Source of the DNA: Dactylorhiza incarnata | Lineage: Eukaryota > Streptophyta > Magnoliopsida > Asparagales > Orchidaceae | Reading direction: 5' to 3' | DNA length: 64,000 nucleotides | Assembly: GCA_033032865.1 (NCBI GenBank) | Contig: JAWHQI010000329.1 | Coordinates: 2,356,001 to 2,420,000 of the forward strand | Made by a program: the position numbers and the translations under genes | Part shown: one piece after another, positions 10,517 to 19,892 of the stretch | How positions within the stretch are numbered: the stretch's first letter is position 1 | Layout: every line of letters begins with the position of its first letter | Notes under the pieces: model-generated | The model's database searches: none | What the model saw: only the letters and a program-made list of their open reading frames with translations | Told to the model about the DNA's origin: nothing

Positions 10517-11297
10517 TGTTGGAACCCGGATACCGGTCCAACTTGTTCGAGACTTGGGGAGTAGCTTGAGTTACTTCTCTCTTCATCGGATCCCTAGAAC
10601 TAAGTGTTCCGAGCTAAGAACTGACCCTCACCGGTTGGTAGGTAGCTCCCTAAGAATGACCCACTGGCTGCAGCGAGGAGGTCCCACCACTAACCCGGAA
10701 ATCTAACTGGATTTCCCCTCCTAAAAACCAGGAGCTGAGCCTGTCTCAGACAGCACAAGGAAGAAAGCACAGGCTCTCTCAAGGGGGGTGGATCTGTGCC
10801 GATCTGAGACATAATGGGCCCTATTTATAGGCAAACTCTTATAAGGGTAAAATGGTCCGGATGGCCCGCGGATAGCGTAGTTCCGCTTTGCGTTTCCGCT
10901 AAACGCACCCCAAGTTGGTCTGCTGATAGCCGGGCTCCGCTGTTCTGAGGAGCTATGGGCAGACCACTAAGGGCATCCGGGGGACTTTACCTCAAAAGAT
11001 CTTCCTGGGCGAACTCTCCCGACCTGGTCTCGCCTGAAAACGGGTCCACTCGCCTGGAGGTGTCGGCCTACTCCCCGGGCGCCCTCGGATCTACTCGCCA
11101 AGGGGTGCCAGCCTACTCGCCAGACACCCATGGCTCTACTCGCCAAAGGGGTGCCAGCCTACTCGCCGGACACCCTTGGCTCTACTCGCCAGGGGATGCC
11201 AGCCTACTCGTCGGGCACCCTTGGCTCTACTCGCCAGGGGATGCCAGCATACTCGCCGGGCACCCTTGGCTCTTGTCTGCCGAATAGGGGTTGTACA
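10517..11297 (-). repeat. 3' LTR of element D (781 bp)
   Basis: Plus strand starts TGTTGGAACCCGG and ends GGGGTTGTACA. The inner half holds about six near-tandem units of 45-46 bases containing CTACTCGCC. The apparent coding frames here are an artefact of those units. It aligns without gaps with 22218-22998. Confidence 0.93.
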
Positions 11298-11387
11298 CAA
11301 TCCCCGCTCTTTGCGAGCTCGTCAGAGGTCAGAAAGAAGAGTCCAACCCCTTATTCGGCGGGGCTGCGCGTTGGCAGGACCTTCTTC

Positions 11388-11396
11388 TATAAATAG
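11388..11396 (+). promoter_or_regulatory. TATA box of antisense gene 1 in element D
   Basis: CTATAAATAGGG on the plus strand, 42 bases upstream of the ATG at 11430 and about 90 bases inside the 3' LTR. The equivalent TATA element in F (60908-60918, minus strand) is 46 bases from its ATG. The spacing and conservation suggest a true core promoter driving transcription opposite to gag-pol. Confidence 0.65.
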
Positions 11397-11429
11397 GGTG
11401 AGGGTGTACCATAATTCCCTCATTCCAAG

Positions 11430-12839
11430 ATGTCTTCTGGGGTGGGTTCTTCTCGGGCTGATAACAGGGTTCTCGCGGACGACGAACCCGAGGCGGCCGC
11501 GGTCCTAGACATCCTTGGCGAATTTTCGACGCCTTGCCTCCCGGGTTCCGCGAGAAAAAGGAAGCATAAGAGAAAGAGGGCGGAACCCAAGCTGCGTGAG
11601 GAGTCTAACCCAAGCTGCGTGAGGAGTCTTCTACCGATCCCGACTCTACGGCCCGGTGCGATCCCCCACTTAAGAGGCCTACCGCTTCGCCGATCCCTGA
11701 AGAGCCCCACGCTGACGTTCCTCGCAGAGAGAATGAGGGCGGGGTCGAAGCCACCACCGGTGGGACTGAGGACGCGAGAGCGCCTCCAGTCCTTACGACC
11801 GGCCTGCTGCTCCCTCCTGCTCCTACCGTCCTGACATCGGGTAAGGCCACGATTTTCTTCCGATTATATCTTCCAGGTCTTAACTTCATGCTCCGTGCAG
11901 CGCTCTCTATTCGCCCTCCTTCACAAGGGCAACTTGCTGCGGCGCCCTCAACGGATTTAGCGACCGTGTCGTTTTCAATTTTGGGGCGGGTTGGTTCAAC
12001 TCCGGCTCCTCCCTTGCAACAGCCCCTGTCTCAGTCTGGGATAGGTCAGCCCGCCTGCCCAACTTCTGGAGGGAAGTCGCTGATGATAGGCCCCTTGCTG
12101 GGGAGGACTGGTGTGGTTCTTCGCCTATCCACCTCCACCGGGGGGTTGCGGATAGATCCACCTCGGCTTCAGGGAGAGGACAACGCGTTGGAGGGTACTC
12201 GCCTCGCTTACCTCGTCTCTATTCTTCTTTTCGTCTTATCCTTCTCGCCCGACTTCTCGTCTTCAGGCAGCCACGGGTCCCTCCCGTCTAGTCGTCTACC
12301 GTCTTCTGACTCGATTTCGGGGTCGCCGCCGCCAGCGACGTCCACTCCCCTGAGGGAGTTTCTCGCGGCCCCCTTGCCTTCAACGAGGAGTCATGGACTC
12401 GCCTGATGGCTGTTCTTCGGGCCCATGATTCCTTCTTGATGACTATGCCGCCGGCCGAGGTGAAGGCCCAATTGGTCAACCTTGGTGATCGCCTCGCCGA
12501 AGTGGAGGGACTTCACGACAACCTGCAGGGTGAAGACGGCTTACTTGGCCGGATGGATGATGCGGAGGCGAGGTTATATGAGGTGGAGACTCGCCAGAAG
12601 GCTACCGATGACGATCTTCATCGCTTTGCTCAGGTGGCGGGCACCGTGGGGGAGGCCTCCCTTTTGGAGGAGCACATTAGGCGAGGCGAGGAACAAATCC
12701 GCCAAAGCGAAGGGATCCTGGAGAGGGCTCGCGAGGACTTGCGTGCGGCACAAGGCATCGCCTGGAGAGCTCGCCACCCCCAACGTCCTCGCCGTCGGGG
12801 CCGCGGCCCGGTGCATCGTGGTTGAGGTCTTCAGGGATA
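11430..12839 (+). pseudogene. Antisense gene 1 of element D (disordered N-terminus, coiled-coil C-terminus)
   Basis: Plus-strand gene opposite to gag-pol. Exon 1 starts MSSGVGSSRADNR, has an acidic alanine-rich patch (DDEPEAAAVLDIL) and a basic, NLS-like run (ARKRKHKRKRAEPK), then a proline/acid-rich stretch. A 23-bp tandem duplication (11584-11629) throws exon 1 out of frame; on either side of it the two frames are consistent with one product. A likely donor GTAAGG follows at 11842. The 3' part (about 12317-12825) encodes a long coiled coil (EVKAQLVNLGDRLAEVEG to RRGEEQIRQSEGILERARED). Middle exon borders are uncertain, and a TGA sits in the frame upstream of the coiled-coil exon. No known domain. 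Element F carries a counterpart with the same order: TATA, acidic patch, KRKR-type run, coiled coil. Confidence 0.55.
11584..11629. repeat. 23-bp tandem duplication that frameshifts antisense gene 1
   Basis: The 23 bases at 11584-11606 are repeated exactly at 11607-11629. Since 23 is not a multiple of three, the reading frame of exon 1 shifts here. Exact identity suggests a recent event. Confidence 0.9.
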
Positions 12840-13143
12840 GTCCCTGTTCTTTCTTTTGATTTTTTTGAGAGCCTTCTTAGCAATCTAACTCGCGACCCAT
12901 GGGTCCTTGTAATCCTCAGGCGTCCTTTTATGTCTCTTTACTCGTACTCGCGCTGGGCGCCCCAAGAATGTTTTATCATATATTTACATGTGTTCCTTTT
13001 GTGCTCGTATGGTGTGCTTCCTTCGTTCGTTATTTTTCCTTTTTCTGATGGGCATGTATTCTTTCTATACCTATTCGCTGCTTAGGGCCTACTCGCCACT
13101 CTAGGTGATCTGCTCGCGCGCGGTTAGGCCTGGGGGCAGGGTC

Positions 13144-13152
13144 TATAAATAG
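13144..13152 (+). promoter_or_regulatory. TATA box of antisense gene 2 in element D
   Basis: TCTATAAATAGTGGG on the plus strand, about 110 bases upstream of the ATG at 13255. In element F the counterpart TATA (52418-52428, minus strand) is also about 110 bases from the start of the homologous reading frame. Confidence 0.65.
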
Positions 13153-13254
13153 TGGGTCCTCCTGCGCTGGAAGGCACGCTTCCCTACCCCTCCCAGGCAT
13201 CCTATCTCTGAACCTCCCCCCACCTAATTCCCTTGCTTCTACTCGCGGCCTGCT

Positions 13255-15113
13255 ATGGGGAAAGAACCATCCGAGGAGGGGCGTGCCTTCTGCGTCCGCA
13301 ATTTCAGGGCGCACAACTTTCCCAGCTCGCAGACCCTCGACGAGGAGTTGGCAGATGTCGAGAAGCGTTACCTGCCTCCGGACTACACCGCGAGGCGGCC
13401 AGGGCCGGGCGAGTTTCTCAACTCGCTGTATAATGGAGAGCTCGCCATTCCCTTGGCCCACTTCCAGGTAGGGTTGAGGCTGCCCCTGTGGCCTGAGGTT
13501 CGTCAAGTCTTCCGGTATTTCGGAATGATCCCCGCGCAGGTCAACCCTAACGCGATCAGCGTCCTGGTCGCTTATGCCTGCTACCTCCGCGGAGAGAAGA
13601 TAGAGTTCAACCTCTCCATCTTCCGCAAAGTGATGACCATGAAGGCGACCAGCGACGACACCTTATTTTTCACCAGCGTGTGCGTCAAGGTTGCCGAGAC
13701 TTTCAATAAGGTCCACCATTGGACGGACAAATTCGTCCTGGTGCGAGGCGACTATGGCAACATTCCCTTCACCCCTATCCAGAAGACGGAGGCAGAGTAC
13801 CGACCGCCTCGCCTGAGGGGGGACGCGCTCGAACTCTATCGTTTCCTGAAGGACCAGGTCTTGGACGTCGTTTTCCTGCGGCAGGGCGTGGATCAACTTG
13901 CCTTTGTTAATTCGGGAGCAGGTAAATCTTGCTCGCCTCGCGGTGTCGGTTATCTGTTCCGGGTGGGTTGGATACTAACTGCCTCGTGTTTTAAATGTAG
14001 GAGAGCGCACCGTCCCCCTCTTACCCCCTCACGATGCTTCTCGGCAACGGTCCAGTGGTCCTTCTAGGGAGGGGTCCCTCGCAGGGGTGGTGGTCACGGT
14101 GGACAGCGGGCCGGCCTCGCCGGTGGACAAGGGCAAGGGGAAGGTGGATCCCGAAATCGCCTCGGCGAGCGAGCCAAGGCCAAAAAGGCAGAAGACAGGG
14201 GGTTCTTCCTCCCGCCTTCCGGCGAGTCCCCCTCCCGACCCTTCCACTCACCCGCATTACGGGCTGGGGATGCGGAGTAAGGACTCCCGGGGTGATCCCC
14301 TCATGATATGGGATCACGAGGCGAACCGGGTTTCCGTGAGTTCGCTCCTCCCCTCTTGGGAGGATTTCGAGGAGGTCGGCGATCACGCGTTCAATCTGAT
14401 CTTTGGGTTATACGGGCGAGATAACGCCGAGGTACTCGCGGAGGTTCCTATCCGCGAGTTAGCCAACTTGAGTTGCCGCTCCGCCCTCCGGACAGCCGAG
14501 CTGATTCACTAGACCGCGCGGCGGGGGATTCAGTCGAACAGGCGGCTCCGCGACCTGGGCGCCGCCCACGCGGAGTTGGAGAAGAAGATGATCGAGAATG
14601 ATAGGGAGATAGCCGAGCTCCAGGCCAAGGAGGTTCCCCCTCCCGAGGTATTTAGCCCGCCTCGCCTCCGTCCTACTTTCTTAACTTGGGGTTATCTAAT
14701 GTCTCGTTTCTCAGGAGGCCGCGGTGGCTTTAGTGATGCGGATATCCAAACTAGAGGAGCAACTCATCGCCTCGCAGCATCAGGTCGATTATCTCGGTAA
14801 TCGCCTCGCCGAAGCCAAGTCTGAAATAGAGGAACTTCGCCACCCCAGCCGGGGGGAGTCGTCGAATGCGCCAACCCTCCTTCAATTTACCCCCGCTCAA
14901 ATCGCCGAGACGCGCCGGAAGCTGGCGATCGCGACCGCGGTGTTCGTGCGGGAGCGCCTCCGGCGCCGCTTCATGCTTACTGCCGATGGGGCCCAGGTTG
15001 ATCTCGCCACCCTTCTTCCAGAGTTATACCGCGAGGCGGTGAATCCAGCTCCCATCGAGGCCCAGGGTGGGGACTCCTCTAGCGGGTCAGAAGAAGAGGG
15101 TCCAAATGTCTAA
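13255..15113 (+). pseudogene. Antisense gene 2 of element D, three exons (putative gypsy-type transposon protein family)
   Basis: Plus-strand gene with exons 13255-13921, 14001-14647 and 14715-15113. Introns are 79 bp (GTAAAT...TGTAG) and 67 bp (GTATTT...TCAG); splicing keeps one frame throughout. Exon 1 (222 residues) resembles the plant 'putative gypsy type transposon' domain seen in Tat elements: HFQVGLRLPLWPEVRQVF, IPAQVNPNAISVLVAYACYL, LDVVFLRQGVDQL. Exon 2 has a basic patch (PRPKRQKTGG) and a coiled coil (LRDLGAAHAELEKKM); exon 3 has another (ISKLEEQLIASQHQVDYL) and an acidic end (GSEEEGPNV). One in-frame TAG (14510-14512) interrupts exon 2. AATAAA lies 19 bases after the stop. Function unknown; nuclear coiled-coil protein is an inference from the basic patch. 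Element F has a homologue with intron 1 at the same place and phase. Confidence 0.7.
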
Positions 15114-15131
15114 ACCTTTTGGCTTTGTAAC

Positions 15132-15137
15132 AATAAA
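15132..15137 (+). terminator. Poly(A) signal of antisense gene 2
   Basis: AATAAA shortly after the TAA-type end of the third exon, in a T-rich context. It fits a short 3' UTR that ends before the 91-bp array. Confidence 0.45.
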
Positions 15138-15548
15138 CTTATCTTGGCGTGTTTATTTTGGGTGTACTCGCCCTTCTCCTCGTATTTGCCTTGATGCGTT
15201 TTGCTTTATTTTATTCCGCGGTAGTCGTTCAGGCTTAGGATCAATTTTTACGCCTACGCATTTTCTACTCGCCCTTAGGTTGTACTCGCGCGTGGTTGTG
15301 ACTCGCACTGGGGGGCTCTTTTGTAGATCCGGCGCCCAGGCGCCCCTTCCCTGGCCACCAACGCGAGGAGGCTGGCGGAAGACTCGCCGCGCTGGTTTCC
15401 CACGCGCTCGCACTGGGACTTCCTGCGAGGCGGTAAGATGGCGGCGGTGTCGAGCTCCCCTCGGAGGGATGTTGATACCCCTCGCCTCGCCCACATGTTC
15501 ATCCTCCCCTGAGGTGGTAACAAGATTCTAGTACCCTATAGGGCACAA

Positions 15549-16745
15549 CCCTCACTCGAGGGGGCAAGTAGCCAGTCTGCAGGGGAGGATCCCAGTGCTA
15601 CGGCCTGGTCTATGACAACAACGCATCTCGAGGACTTAGAACTCACTCGAGGGGGCAAGTAGCCAACCTGCAGGAGAGGAGCCCAGTGCTACGTCCTGGT
15701 CTACGGCAACAACACATCTCGAGAACTTAGAACTCACTCGAGGGGACAAGTAGCCAGCCTGCAGGGGAGGAGCCCAGTGCTACGGCCTGGTCTACGACAA
15801 CAACACATTTCGAGAACTTAGAAATCACTCGAGGGGGCAAGTAGCCAGTCTGCAGGGGAGGAGCCCAGTGCTACGGCCTGGTCTACGACAACAACACATC
15901 TCGAGAACTTAGAACTCACTCGAGGGGGCAAGTATCCAGCCTGTAGGGGAGGAGCCCAGTGCTACGGCCTGGTCTACGGCAACAACACATCTCGAGAACT
16001 TAGAACTCACTCGAGGGGGCAAGTAGCCAGCCTGCAGGGGAGGAGCCCAGTGCTACGGCCTGGTCTACGGCAACAACACATCTCGAGAACTTAGAACTCA
16101 CTCGAGGGGGCAAATAGCCAGCCTGCAGGGGAGGAGCCCAGTGCTACGGCCTGGTCTACGGCAACAACACATCTCGAGAACTTAGAACTCACTCGAGGGG
16201 GCAAGTAGCCAGCCTGCAGGGGAGGAGCCCAGTGCTACGGCCTGGTCTACGGCAACAACACATCTCGAGAACTTAGAACTCACTCGAGGGGGCAAGTAGC
16301 CAACCTGCAGGGGAGGAGCCCAGTGTTACGGCCTGGTCTATGGCAACAACACATCTCGAGAACTTAGAACTCACTCGAGGGGGCAAGTAGCCAGCCTGCA
16401 GGGGAGGAGCCCAGTACTACGCCCTGGTCTACGACAACAACACATCTCGAGAACTTAGATTTCACTCGAGGGGGCAAGTAGCCAGCCTGCAGGGGAGGAG
16501 CCCAGTGCTACGGCCTGGTCTACGGCAACAACACATCTCGAGAACTTAGAACTCACTCGAGGGGGCAAGTAGCCAGCCTGCAGGGGAGGAGCCCAGTGCT
16601 ACGGCCTGGTCTACGGCAACAACGCATCTCGAGAACTTAGAACTCACTTGAGGGGGCAAGTAGCCAGCCTGCAGGGGAGGAGCCCAGTGCTACGGCCTGG
16701 TCTACGGCAACAACACATCTCGAGGACTTAGACCTCACTCGATGG
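15549..16745. repeat. 91-bp tandem array, 14 units, between pol and antisense genes of D
   Basis: The core CTCGAGGGGGCAAG recurs at 15554, 15646, 15737, 15828, 15919, 16010, 16101, 16192, 16283, 16374, 16465, 16556, and with one or two changes at about 16647 and 16738. The period is 91 in every interval I checked. Each unit contains two CTCGAG-type palindromes about 19 bases apart. No reading frame runs through. It separates the ends of two convergent transcription units. Confidence 0.93.
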
Positions 16746-16839
16746 GGCAAGTTGCTTAGGTGGTGAAGCGTTGTGAGTTTGCCGTGGAAAGCATTATTAT
16801 CTTAAGTAGAACAAGAATAAACTAAGTATTACATTAAGG

Positions 16840-17811
16840 TTAGGAGTAGAAACGCTTCAAGTCGTCTCCACTCCAAGTGTTTCCTAGGATTTCCCCCTCA
16901 ACGTTCTGCAGGCGGTACTCGCCGGTCCTTAACACCTCGAACACAATGTAGGGGCCTTCCCAATTGGGATGGAGTTTACCCACCGCGGCGGATCTTCCTG
17001 CGGCATCCACCTTCTTGAGAACCAGGTCTCCCTTGGTGAATTGCTTGACTCGGACCTGCTTGTCAAAGTGCTTCGCCATCCTTCGCTTGATCTCTTCCTG
17101 TCGGATCGTGGCCTGGTCGCGAAGTTCCTCCACGAAATCCAAGGCGAGTCGTTGCGCCTCTTCGTTCTCGAGTCTCCACCCCTCACCCCCATCTTCTTCC
17201 GCCACCACCCTGGGACTCCGGACCTCGAACTCTATCGGGATGAGAGCCTCCGAGCCGTGTGATAGCTTGAACGGTGTTTCGCCGGTTGCCGTGGTGGGGG
17301 TAGTCCTCAGGGCCCAGAGGACCGAGGGGAGCTGCTCCACCCAATTTCCCTTCAGGTTCTCCACCTTCTTCTTGAGCAGGTTGAGGATGACTTTGTTGCC
17401 TGCTTCCACCTGGTCGTTGCTTCGTGGGTGATGAAATGAGGCGAAGAGGAGATCGATGCCAAGTTGGCTACAGAAATCGGTGAGCTCAAGGCTTGCGAAT
17501 TGTGGACCGTTGTCGGTGACGATGGCGAGGGGTAGACCATGTCTGCACACGATCTCCCCCCAAATGAAGTTCTTCACCACCAGGGAGGTCATTTTTGCCA
17601 GGGCCTTCACCTCCATCCACTTGGAGAAATAATCGATCATCACCAGGAGATATCTCCTTTGCCCACTTGCCGGGGGGAATGGTCCCACCAGATCCATTCC
17701 CCAAATGGCGAAGGGCCAGGGGGTGGTGATTGACCGAAGACGCTGGGCTGGATGTAACTGGAGTGGAGCGTAGAGTTGGCACTTTGAGCATCTCCTCGCG
17801 AACTCCTCCAC
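16840..17811 (-). CDS. Element D integrase (open, 323 residues)
   Basis: Minus-strand open segment: zinc-finger end (CSKCQLYAP), catalytic core with the first Asp in WGMDLVGPFP, the second in IVTDNGPQF and the Glu in SNDQVEAGNK, then a C-terminal DNA-binding part (DKQVRVKQFTKGDLVLKKV, GKLHPNWEGPYIVFEVL). It inserts element cDNA into the host genome. The usual G of the NGQxE motif reads D here. The reading frame is the same as that of the upstream RNase H; only a TGA at 17845 (probably an arginine codon originally) separates them, so this is the C-terminal part of one polyprotein. Confidence 0.88.
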   Translation of the reverse strand: MEEFARRCSKCQLYAPLQLHPAQRLRSITTPWPFAIWGMDLVGPFPPASGQRRYLLVMIDYFSKWMEVKALAKMTSLVVKNFIWGEIVCRHGLPLAIVTDNGPQFASLELTDFCSQLGIDLLFASFHHPRSNDQVEAGNKVILNLLKKKVENLKGNWVEQLPSVLWALRTTPTTATGETPFKLSHGSEALIPIEFEVRSPRVVAEEDGGEGWRLENEEAQRLALDFVEELRDQATIRQEEIKRRMAKHFDKQVRVKQFTKGDLVLKKVDAAGRSAAVGKLHPNWEGPYIVFEVLRTGEYRLQNVEGEILGNTWSGDDLKRFYS

Positions 17812-17844
17812 GTCCTTCCGGATGGTGGGCCAAAAGTATCCCGC

Positions 17845-19119
17845 TCAGAGTACTCTCTTCTCCAGGGTTCTGCTTCCCGAATGACTGCCGCACTCGCCTG
17901 TGTGAATATCCTCCAAGACCCGGGAGGCATCCTCCTCGGACAGGCACCTGGCCAAGGGACCGGATAGAGTCTTCCTGTAGAGCACCCCGTCAGTTAGTAA
18001 ATAATAAGCGGACTTGTATTTGAACCGCCTCTTGTCCTGAACCTCCGCAGGCAAGTATCCTGTGGTTAAGAAAGTGAACAGGGGGTCCATCCACGAAGCG
18101 GGTTGGTCGATGTCCATCACTTCTCCTTCCTCGATCGAAGGCCGAAACAACTCGGTGATCGTTCCCCCGACCAGGGGGCCATATTTGGCCAGTCGATCTG
18201 CTCGTGCGTTCTCCTCCCTTGGCACATGTTGTATGGAGAAGGACTTAAAGGCGCCCACCAAGTCTTTGACCTTTACCAGATAGCGCTGCAGTACCGACTC
18301 TCTTGCTTCAAACTCTCCTCGGATCTGGGAGGTGACCACCAGTGAGTCGGAGTGGACTCTGATGTCGTGGATCCCCAGCTCCTGGGCTAGGCGTAGTCCC
18401 GCGATTACAGCCTCATATTCTGCCTGATTGTTGGTAACAGGGAAGTGAATGCTGATGGCTTGCTCAATTCTAGTGCCCTGAGGGCTGATCAAGATGATGC
18501 CTCCTCCACATGAGTTCTTCCCCGACGCTCCATCCATGAACACTTCCCACGCCACCTGCTGGGGTATCTCCTCCTTGCCTACTTCTGTGGTATAGTCAAC
18601 TAGGAAGTCTGCCTCCGCTTGGGCCTTCATGGCTAGTCGAGGCACGTAGGCGACGTCAAACTCGCTGAGTTCTACTGACCACTTCGCCATCCTGCCAGAA
18701 TGCTCTACTCCTTCTAGGACATTGCGGAGAGGGTGGTCGGTCACTACCTTAATCGGGTGGGCCTGGAAGTAAGGTCGGAGTCTCCGCGCCGATACAATCA
18801 AGGCAAACGCCAATTTTTCCAGGATGGGGTATCGCAGTTCTGCCTTCCGCAGGACCCGACTTACGTAGTAAATGGGGAGTTGGCGCTTCCCCTCCTCGCG
18901 TACCAGGACCGAGCTTACCGCCTCCGACCCCACCCCTATATATAGGAAGAGGTCTTCTCCCTCTCTAGGCCCTTGTAACAGGGGTACCTGGGCCAACTGG
19001 AGTTTTAGGCTTTCAAAGGCTCCCTGACACTCTGCCGACCACTCGAACTTTTTATTGTCTCGGAGGGTTTTGAAGAAAGGTGAGCATTTCTCTACTGCCC
19101 TGGAGAGGAACCTGCTCAT
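17845..19119 (-). CDS. Element D RNase H and archaeal-type RNase H (open segment)
   Basis: First half (19119 to about 18620) is the gypsy RNase H following RT: FLYIGVGSEAVSSVLVREEG, YYVSRVLRKAELRYPILEKL, VVTDHPLRNVLEG. The second half (about 18560-18190) is a separate archaeal-type RNase H with VFMDGASGKNSCGGGIILIS, NNQAEYEAVIAGLRLAQELG and HSDSLVVTSQIRGEFEA, i.e. the D-E-D pattern. This duplication marks the Tat clade. The end overlaps the integrase N-terminus (SEEDASRVLEDIHTGECGSH). The stretch REENARADRLAKYGPLVGGTITEL is also found in element F at 51280-51350, which identifies F as a relative. Confidence 0.88.
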   Translation of the reverse strand: MSRFLSRAVEKCSPFFKTLRDNKKFEWSAECQGAFESLKLQLAQVPLLQGPREGEDLFLYIGVGSEAVSSVLVREEGKRQLPIYYVSRVLRKAELRYPILEKLAFALIVSARRLRPYFQAHPIKVVTDHPLRNVLEGVEHSGRMAKWSVELSEFDVAYVPRLAMKAQAEADFLVDYTTEVGKEEIPQQVAWEVFMDGASGKNSCGGGIILISPQGTRIEQAISIHFPVTNNQAEYEAVIAGLRLAQELGIHDIRVHSDSLVVTSQIRGEFEARESVLQRYLVKVKDLVGAFKSFSIQHVPREENARADRLAKYGPLVGGTITELFRPSIEEGEVMDIDQPASWMDPLFTFLTTGYLPAEVQDKRRFKYKSAYYLLTDGVLYRKTLSGPLARCLSEEDASRVLEDIHTGECGSHSGSRTLEKRVL

Positions 19120-19142
19120 CCCGGCTAGGCGACCTGTCAGGC

Positions 19143-19880
19143 GCTAAACTTTCTTGACGTTCCTGGGTGCTCCCATCTCCATGATCGCCTTCACCTTGTC
19201 CGGGTTCGGTTCTACTCCTGCCGGAGTCAAGAGGTGTCCCAAGACACGCACTTGGCCGGATTTAGTCTCATCTTATACTTCCTCAGCGTGGCGAAGGTCT
19301 CCTCCAAGTCATGGAGGTGCTCCCCGACGCTCTTACTTTTTACCATGAGATCGTCGACTTATACTTCCAAGTTTCGCCCCTTCTGCTCTTTGAACACCCT
19401 ATCCATCATACGCTGGTAGGTTGCTCCCGCATTTTTAAGCCCGAATGGCATCATTTTATAACAATAGCATCCGTCGTTGGTAATGAAGGATACGTGCTTC
19501 ACGTCGGGTGGATGCATACAGATTTGATGGTAACCAGAAAAAGCATCTAAAAAACTCATGACAGGGAATCCGACGGCCGAGTCTACTAGCTCGTCGATTC
19601 TAGGCAAAGGGTAACAATCCTTGGGGCAAGCTTTATTAAGGATAGAAAAGTCGATACACATGCGCCACTTCCCCTCTCCCTTCCTCACCATTACAACATT
19701 GGAGAACCAGCCTGGGTACTGGATCTCCGACACAAACCCTGCTTCCAGCAGCTTCTTGACCTCCTCCCTGATGGGCTCGGCTAGGGTGGTGGCGGTTTTT
19801 CTCTTCTTCTGCTGGATGGGGTGGACTCCTTTATCTAGGTTGAGATGGTGGCAGGCGACGTTCGCGTCGACACCTAGCAT
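19143..19880 (-). pseudogene. Element D reverse transcriptase, active-site stop
   Basis: Minus-strand RT with RKGEGKWRMCIDFSILNKA, CYPLPRIDELVDSAVG, FLDAFSGYHQICM and MMPFGLKNAGATYQRMM. At the catalytic YxDD motif the tyrosine codon has become TAA (19359-19361), leaving VDDLMVKSKS behind the stop. A single-base frameshift follows near 19237 and a TAG at 19144-19146. Upstream, a TGA at 19893 replaces an expected tryptophan between protease and RT. The enzyme is certainly inactive. Confidence 0.88.
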
Positions 19881-19892
19881 ATCGGCCGCGCT

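Noticed and set aside
10955..11508. Plus-strand frames with GSTRQG repeats
   Set aside because: They lie in the LTR of element D and repeat identically in the other LTR; caused by 45-bp units.
15549..16745. Possible CRISPR array
   Set aside because: The full 91-bp unit repeats with no variable spacers, and the context is a plant retrotransposon.
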